From Phylloscopus collybita (Eukaryota > Chordata > Aves > Passeriformes > Phylloscopidae): a stretch of DNA of 64,000 nucleotides. How positions within the stretch are numbered: the stretch's first letter is position 1; the number at the start of each line of letters is the position of its first letter. This document shows, piece after piece, positions 57,323-64,000 of the stretch. The notes below the pieces were generated by a model. It saw nothing but the letters and a program-made list of their open reading frames with translations, searched no databases and had not been told where the DNA came from. The stretch is taken from NCBI GenBank assembly GCA_027886175.1, contig JAJNNQ010000024.1, forward strand, positions 5,502,001-5,566,000, in the 5' to 3' direction. Position numbers and translations under genes: made by a program.

Positions 57323-58781
57323 ACTGTACTATCTATACTCCTTTCTGTTCCAGTTAGCCCTTGCTCTATGGGGCATCTGCAGCACAGGCATAGTTTGAAT
57401 GAAGCAAGCTTTTCTGCCCAGGGAAGAGGAAAGTCAGCCCTTCCGTCAGTTCAGCATTGCCACATGCCACGGGCTTCCAATGATGGAGCGATGTGTGTGC
57501 ACAGCAAGAGAGTGGGTGGGCTTCAGAGGGGTTGGAAGAGGAGGGATCTTTTTCTAGAAAAGTCATTAAAAATTATTTCCATGGTGAGTACCTTCCCCTC
57601 AGCCTGGCTGCAGAAATGGCACAGAACTGGATTTTCATTTTTGCTTTGCAGTTCACCTCTAAAGTGAAAGGGGACTTTTGCAGGGCTGAATGACTCTTCA
57701 TGGACCTTGGTTCCTTCAGGCTTGCAGCATTCAGGTTGCAGTTTCAAGGGTGCAGAGCCTTTTAAGGGTAGACATGACATCAGCAGGAGTTTCCAGCCCC
57801 TGCACATGTACTCCCGAGAAGGTTTTTGTTCTCCTTTTGGTGGCAAAGGAGACTCTGAGGGGCAAGGTAGGGAGAACCTCATGCAACTCATGATGTGATA
57901 TCACCCTGACATTTTACTGTACGCCTACTCTTCCCCTGTTGCTGCAAAAGAAAACAGAAAGTGGTCTTTATCAATCCCAAATTTTGACTGGGTGTTTGAC
58001 TGGCCACTCTGCCAAGGCTCTCCAGTAATAGTAAGAGCTGCACTGTGAGCACAAGCGAAGATGTGGTAAAGATAAAAACACAGGTACACACAAACACACA
58101 CAGGGATGCAGGAGAAGGAACTTCAAGAGTCACAGCCTGAAGTGGGCTGCTTTTAAGGTGAACAGAAGGAAATGCTTTCTCACACAGCATGTAATCAAAC
58201 TGCACCAAGTCATTGCCAGGGGATGTTGTGAATGCCAAAAATATATGTGCATTCCTGAAAGGGCATTGCTGAAAGGGCATTCCTGAAAGGGCAAGAACTC
58301 TTCCTGCAGGGCAGGTCTAGCAGTAGCAATTTAAATGCTGATGTCAAGAAATCCTGAATTTCAGGCTGCAAAGGTTGGCAAGACAAGGCAGTTTTTCTCC
58401 TGCGTGGAAGAATTCATTTTTCTCTCATTTTGCTACCAGTTGATGGCTGACAGAGGTCAGTGTGCCGAGCAGCTCCTGGTCTGCCCCAGCTTGGTTGCTC
58501 ATGATCTGCAATGCATTAGAAGGGGAAGTACAGGAACTGGGGGGGAAATATTGAAACTTTCCCTTTGGAAGACCAGTGGAGTGGCTGAGTGGAGGGAAAC
58601 CAGTTAAATAAGAAGTTGCTCATTTAATTACATATTCTATTTTATTTAACTCATATTAAAACATTCCATAGTGTCACCAGGACCTCCACAGTATTTTTGG
58701 TGCGTTTCCTACAGATTTAATGTCAAGGATGCAAGTAGGACAGGGGTGGGTGTGTGTGGCAGGGGAGGGGAGTGAAACTTA

Positions 58782-58920
58782 TTTCACAGAATCACAGGAT
58801 TATTTAGGTTGAAAAAGACCTTTAAGATCTTTGAGCCAAACTTCTCATTTCAGCCCTGCCAAGTCCACCAACAAACCATGTCCCTGCATGCCACATCTAC
58901 ATGTCTGTTAAATGTTCTGT
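58782..58920 (-). mobile_element. CR1 LINE 3'-end fragment, minus orientation
   Basis: It begins TTTCACAGAATCACAGGATT, continues GGTTGAAAAAGACCTTTAAG, CAGCCCTGCCAAGTCCACC and CATCTACATGTCTGTTAAAT, the reverse complement of the CR1 3' end. It is short and diverged. Confidence 0.85.
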
Positions 58921-59086
58921 CCCAGGCTTTGTGTCTGGGCTTTACTCCAGCAAGCAGCCCCAAGGTCCAGCCACTGGCTGAGCATCTGCTTGTCTCCCTC
59001 CAGCACTGGCAGCTGTAGGATTGATTGTAAGCAAGTCACCGGGCTGTGCCACAGGGGTCTTGCTGTGACAGTGGCCCCAGGCTCTG

Positions 59087-59112
59087 TGAGTCACCCCAGG
59101 GTCTGTGAGTCA
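59087..59112 (+). promoter_or_regulatory. Pair of consensus AP-1 sites
   Basis: TGAGTCA occurs at 59087-59093 and 59106-59112, within a small imperfect duplication (TCTGTGAGTCA twice, 19-bp period). It lies in the CD80 intron 1.5 kb before the IgV exon. Function is inferred from the motif only. Confidence 0.3.
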
Positions 59113-60649
59113 GTGCTAAGCAAATGAGGCCTGGCAGGCAACCAGCTTGTGGCTGCCCTGGACACCGGCTGCATGTGAATGCCACAGCATTCACAGCCTG
59201 AGTGCTGCACTCTGCCCCTGGACAGTGTGGCTGTAGTTGGGCTGGGGCTATCAAGAGTGAGCCAGCATCAGCCAGACTTTGCTGGGGGGTGGCAGTTCTG
59301 AGGCTCAGCTTTGTGCATTGCTCAGCTCACCCTTCGGGCAGAGGCTTTGCACCTGAGCCCTTCCCCTCCACTGATGGGTGATGCTGCGTTGTCCCCATCA
59401 GTGACACACTGCCTGTCAGGATGTCCCTGCTTCCTCTCTCAGGTATGTTTACTGAGATGTGTTCTGCAGGGAGAGAAGAGGGAATCTGAATCTCTTCTGT
59501 CCTGAAGACAGCTAGGTCCTTGTTTTTCTGCTCTCAGTCAGTGGAGTGTAAACAGATTGATATCCCACTTCCACCACTGCAGATGAGCACTAAGGCAGCG
59601 AGGCTGAGGCAAGCAGGACAGAGAGCAACCTGATTGAGCAACCTGATCTTCTGGACTAACAAAGCTGGGTGCTCATCATCCCAGGCTTGCACTAACTCAG
59701 GTGAAAGCCCAGCCATCTGTGTGTCCATGCTGGGTCACCTTTCAGCAGCAGCAGGAACTCCTTGCTAGGCTGCTCCCTCGGAGGTCAGGCCCTGTGAACC
59801 TTTACCCACTGGAAAGAGGAAGGAGAGGGAAAGCAAGGCAGAACATGGGAGCAGGGTGCTTAGTAGGGGAATTACTGCTCCCACGGTCAAAGTTGTACCT
59901 CATTTCACCCTGCCAAGGGTCTCAGCTTATTGTTGTCAGCACATGGCTGTGCTCCAGGTATGGCACTGGCACAGTCACTGGCCAGGAGTTGGGGAGCATC
60001 TGTGCTGGATCCAAGTCATCCCATGAGCCTTCACAAAGATAAATTTGCTCTAGCTGGACTAGGCAGAATAGTTCATTTGCTAATGCTGGAAGGCTGATGA
60101 CAGTGTGGCTGCAACCTTTGTGTATCATTGTAGGGCTGATTCTAGTTCCTGTGATCTTGAAAGTTTGGGGTTTTTTTTTTCCTTTACAAAAAAATAATTA
60201 CCATCCCCCCTGAACAAATAGTCCACTGTGGCCCTGTTAGGCATGCAGAGAACCCAGTGGAGAGTGACACAGATTTTCCAAACACCAGGCTCTGGCAAGG
60301 GAGAGCAGAGGAGACAGCAGTTTGTGCACATCTCTTTCTATCCCTGTTTTTAAAGGGGCCAGCAAAATTTCTGTTCAGGCAAGCAACTCTCCTGCCTTTG
60401 CCTTCAGCAATCCTCGCAGCCATCCGTGTGTGCCCGCTGGGACATGATCCTGAGCAGGAGTGGAGCACAATGTCCAAGGCAATGCCCAAGGAGGGCTCCC
60501 CTCAGTGCAGGGCTGAAGCTATAAAACAGCTCGGTGGGTGACGAGGGATGGGAGCAGTCAGAGCCAAAAGGGGTGAGCTTCAGGCAGCAGGTCCTGGCAC
60601 AAGGCTGTACCACCGACTCACTGACTTTTCATTTGCCCCTCACCTGCAG

Positions 60650-60973
60650 GCCAAGCGCTGGAGAAGAAAGTAGTCAAAAGCAAAGTGGGGGAAAAGGTCG
60701 GCCTGCCTTGCTGCTATGAGATCCCCAGCTCAGAAAGCCTACACAAGTACCGGGTCTACTGGCAGAAGAACATTAGGGACGTGGTGCTGGCCTACTCGGA
60801 GGGGAGTGTGATCGACGAGCACGAGCGGTACCGGAACCGGACAGAGATGGACCCCTGGAACCTCACCCTGTGGATCTCCCCCATGGAAATCCTGGACAAT
60901 GGCTCTTACCAGTGTGTAGTTCAGCACAACTCCGCTGTCGTGTGCGATGTGTCTGTCGCCCTCTTTGTGACAG
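60650..60973 (+). CDS. CD80: CD80, IgV exon
   Basis: This 324-bp, phase 1-1 exon (acceptor CACCTGCAG, donor G|GTAGGT) encodes the membrane-distal IgV domain of CD80 (B7-1), the surface that binds CD28 and CTLA-4 on T cells. It reads QALEKKVVKSKVGEKVGLPC, then YRVYWQKN (human CD80 has RIYWQK here), ERYRNRTEMDPWNLTLW, and the F-strand DNGSYQCVVQHN. Three N-glycosylation sequons are visible (NRT, NLT, NGS). Besides the standard Cys pair there is an adjacent second cysteine (PCCYE) and another in the G-strand (VVCDVS); human CD80 lacks these. Calling CD80 rather than CD86 or another B7 rests on the YWQK motif, the following IgC exon, and its place next to ADPRH. Confidence 0.92.
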
Positions 60974-62254
60974 GTAGGTGGATTGCCTCCTGACACCTGA
61001 GGCACTCCAGTGCCAGCTTCTGGGGGTGAAGGATGCTCTTCCAAGCTTATTCATACTGTAGCAGATAGACTTCCATCAGGAAGCCTGGAAGAGTGCTGGA
61101 AGGTGTGTGTTAACTGCTTCCATTCCAGCAGCCTCCCTTCTTACCTTAGCTAAAGCTACCTCAGGTACAGAATTTTTTTTTCCCCACCACCAACCCAACC
61201 TCCTCCCCTTGATGCTTTCCTCTTGTGAAAGGATCCCTCCTGGGCCCTCCCCAGGTACCACTGGTGATGGGTGCCTGAGGCAGCCCCTGCTGTCTTTGGG
61301 GCAAAGCAAGACCAAGCCCTTAGTGCCTGGCAAGCATTCAAGGTGAAAGAGAAATGGGGTGGCCATGGCAGCATCCCAGCCCTGCATCCAAACCCCTCTG
61401 GAACTGGCTGCACTGCAGCTCCACAGCCTAAGGCTGAATTCATCATGGAGCTTTGAGGCTTTTTACATTAAAGAAACTGAATTCCTTTGTTTCAAATGAA
61501 TCTGAATCTTCTCTTAGAGGCCACAAAAAGTTCCACTGACATTTTCCATTTCCACTGATGTTTTTGTGACAGTTGATCTCAACCAAAGACAGAAATACTG
61601 GTGACATATATAAATAAATACATGCATTTTAATACCTTTAACAGCAGAGAGTTACATGAATCTTCCAGACAAGTTAGTGAAGGAGCATTCCTCATCTGGA
61701 AGGAGATTTGGCAACAAAAAAAAATACAGGCTCCTGAGGTCTGGCCATTTCCTGCTGGTCTGAGGGCATATGTGCAAGGAGAAAAATTCAGTGATCTTTC
61801 TGGGAACTGGTATGAAAAAAGGGAAGTGTACTGCCAGCACCCTTTTTTAACCATGAGGGTTGAGAAGTTAATGGCATAAAAACCATAAAACTACGGATCT
61901 CTTTTCCTGTCCGCAAATGCTCCAGCTTCTTTCCAGCCAGAAATCCCCTTGCTGTTTTAACAGGCCAGCTGTAATAATTATGGTAGACTTCTGCTCCCTT
62001 TGGTGAAGTGGGATCAAGTTATTGTGGGGATCAGGAAAGGGAAGTGCTGGAATCAGGCTGGGATGTCTGAGGGGATTTTCCAGGCTGGATGGCAGTGTCG
62101 TATTGCTCAACAGACAATGGGCCTGGAAGGAAAACTGTCTCTCCTTGCTTGCCATTGGTCATCCACACAGTGCTGAGCAATGGCCATGGCTTTTGGGGGC
62201 TGCAGACCTGGCTGTGGCCTGCCAGAGTTGGTAACCAAATCTCTCCTGCTTCAG
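60974..62254 (+). other. CD80: CD80 intron between IgV and IgC exons
   Basis: A 1.28-kb phase-1 intron from GTAGGTGG to TCCTGCTTCAG. No repeats beyond short A/T runs and no exon are seen. Confidence 0.88.
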
Positions 62255-62536
62255 CTGACTTCAGCAAGCCCAACGTGACGGCAGAAGTGTCCGCTGAGTC
62301 TTGCGAGTCGACTGAGATGCTGGTAACCTGTTCTTCTCACGGAGGTTTCCCCAAGCCCAAAATCTCTGGAGCCCTCAACAACATGTCCGTGGAGTGGAAT
62401 GCCAGCTGGGTGTCCCAGTCCAGCCTCAGCCCATACAATGTCACTGGAAAACTGGTGCTCAATGTGACCAGAGACGTCAACATCACTTGCTTCGTTGAAT
62501 ACAGTGGCTTTGCCAAGTCCACCAGTTTGCTTCTGA
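62255..62536 (+). CDS. CD80: CD80, IgC exon
   Basis: This 282-bp, phase 1-1 exon encodes the membrane-proximal IgC domain. It opens ADFSKPNVTAEVSAES (human CD80 has ADFPTPSIS at this junction), has the B-strand cysteine in LVTCSSHGGFPKPKIS (human CSTSGGFPEP) and the F-strand cysteine in VNITCFVEYSG. The SxGGFPxP motif is typical of B7 IgC domains. Six N-glycosylation sequons are visible (NVT, NMS, NAS, NVT, NVT, NIT), indicating heavy glycosylation. One extra cysteine (AESCEST) lies before the standard pair. The donor is A|GTATGT. The stalk, transmembrane and cytoplasmic exons must follow beyond 64000. Confidence 0.93.
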
Positions 62537-64000
62537 GTATGTTTTATGAATGTTTTTTGTCACAAAACCATTTTGCTGAATCTGCTGAGTTGCCTTTCTG
62601 ACAATGCAATAGATTTTGTGCAAATGTTCATGCAAAGATCACCCAACGATCCCGTCTGTGAACTACACACCAAAAATATTTTAAAGGCTGGAAGATAGCC
62701 AGGGTGGGAAGGGAGACTTCAACAGTGACTGACAAGCAGAGGCAGCTCTGCCTTCCTGCTGCTCTACTGCAGCTGGGCTGAGAGCTGAACTGGATCTTGT
62801 TGTGACCTGGTAATGCCACACTGGGTGGCTCCCACAGGCTGGGGCTGCCACCATGCTGACCCCCATGGTCTGGCTGCCAGCTGTGTGACACAGACCTGGT
62901 ATTTGAATGGAGGGACCAGAGACACACCTGGGCTTTAAAAGCCACAGGCTGCACTTTAAAAGAATCTCCTCATTTAACAAGCATGTTTGTCCCTGCTGCA
63001 GTGAAAGAAACTGTCAGCTGTGGTCTAGACAAAATTCTGCTTTCAAATGTAACATAGGGTTAACTCTATGTAGGAAAAGAATTCCATCACTGAGCATGGC
63101 TTAGAAGTGATGGCATAATAGATAAGTCTGTGCTTTGAAAAGCTTGAGGCACAAGTGGAAACAGCATGAGGGAAGGCAGCACACTACATTCCAGATGTTT
63201 TGCAGTAGAAGGGGATTTGCACGAAGATTTGTAAAACCAGAAGGATTTTTTTTTAATGTTGTTACCAAAAAAGTATTCTGAAATGTCTCTGGGTCTGGTA
63301 TTTTTACTGTAGAGATAAGGGCACCTTCAAGGGAAGATAGAGAAACAGTATTTTTCCTAGGGAATTGTACCTTATTCATCAAGGTAGCTTATTCATCTAT
63401 CTTACTAAAATCAAAGGGGCTTGTGGGGAGAGGTGCCATTCAGCCTCAGAACAAATGCCAGGAACTAGTGCTTTATGAATATTGGCTATTGTTGGATGTA
63501 GAGCATGATGTCCCTAATGAAGGGAGAATAAGGTTATGAATAGCTCACTACATAGAAAAAGAGAGAAAAAAAAAAAAAAAGAAAAAAAAACGGCAGCAAT
63601 CAGAGGAGGATGCAGTCAACAGTGACACAGCCACAGCAGGCACAACCCCCCCATTTTTGACTTTTAGGATGTGGAACCACTCCCATTTTGGTGTGGTGTA
63701 AATGGTCCCCTGAACAAACCTTTCCTGAACACTGAGTTACAGACAGAACAGAGCCTCTGGTAAAGGTAGAAGGCAACCCCTACAGAGTGAGGGGAGGACT
63801 GAACAGCAGATCAGGCTAATTAATGTCTGAGGAGTGCAATGATGCTTACCTGTGCCAGTTGCAGGTAGTAGAAGAACTGAAGGTCTGTGCACATAGGTCT
63901 GCAGACCTATGGACATGCAGCAAGTCCTGTCCTGTACAAGAGTGGCCCAGCATCTGTTCTAAAATCCCAGTGGTAGAATAGGATTTTCCACCATCTCCAA
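62537..64000 (+). other. CD80: CD80 intron after the IgC exon (runs off the window)
   Basis: Begins GTATGTTT. No transmembrane exon is visible to the window end: no hydrophobic frame of about 20 residues flanked by splice signals was seen. An A-rich run sits at 63566-63590. The CD80 gene is therefore incomplete here. Confidence 0.75.

Larger units (their letters stand above)
48994..60649 (+). other. CD80: CD80 intron between signal and IgV exons
   Basis: An 11.7-kb phase-1 intron, GTAAGCAG to CACCTGCAG. It contains two CR1 fragments, a 49-bp poly(A) tract, a TA-rich microsatellite, a 26-bp direct repeat, and kB/AP-1-type motifs, listed separately. A moderately GC-rich stretch at 53940-54290 has no recognised exon. 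No other gene was found. Confidence 0.75.

Noticed and set aside
60650..62536. CD86 or another B7 family member
   Set aside because: The YWQK strand, the ADF junction and the SxGGFPxP motif, plus linkage to ADPRH, point to CD80.

Overview
The window is vertebrate nuclear DNA, almost certainly from a bird. The evidence is several CR1 LINE fragments, one of which ends on the + strand in the CR1-type TTTTATGA terminal repeats, together with spliced genes of small exons in moderate introns, GC-rich coding exons and CpG-rich promoters. The species cannot be named from the sequence alone. There are no rRNA, tRNA or CRISPR features and no prokaryotic-style operons. Most open frames here are chance.

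Three genes are supported. (1) Positions 1 to about 24,670 (+ strand) hold the 3' part of IGSF3 (EWI-3): three Ig V-type exons, a terminal exon with the membrane span and cytoplasmic tail, and a long 3'UTR. The first 14.4 kb appears to be intron and contains an 86-bp near-identical duplication and several conserved-looking clusters. (2) Positions about 33,800 down to 25,284 (- strand) hold a complete ADPRH (ARH1, ADP-ribosylarginine hydrolase) in four exons, with a CpG-island promoter and a canonical poly(A) signal. It converges tail-to-tail with IGSF3. The first exon stays in frame with the catalytic exons and together they encode a hydrophobic segment across the splice junction. This predicts a membrane-anchored ARH1 form that mammals are not known to have. 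(3) Positions about 48,440 to 64,000 (+ strand) hold the 5' part of CD80 (B7-1): a signal-peptide exon behind a CpG-rich promoter, the IgV exon and the IgC exon. The transmembrane and tail exons lie beyond the window.

ADPRH and CD80 are divergent with about 14.6 kb between them, the same head-to-head order as in human 3q13.33. IGSF3, on human 1p13, is joined directly to the ADPRH side. CD80 is a T-cell costimulatory ligand, IGSF3 an EWI-family surface protein associated with tetraspanins, and ADPRH removes ADP-ribose from arginine. No shared pathway is implied beyond inherited linkage. The rest is intron or intergenic DNA with CR1 fragments, simple repeats and candidate regulatory motifs, all unproven.
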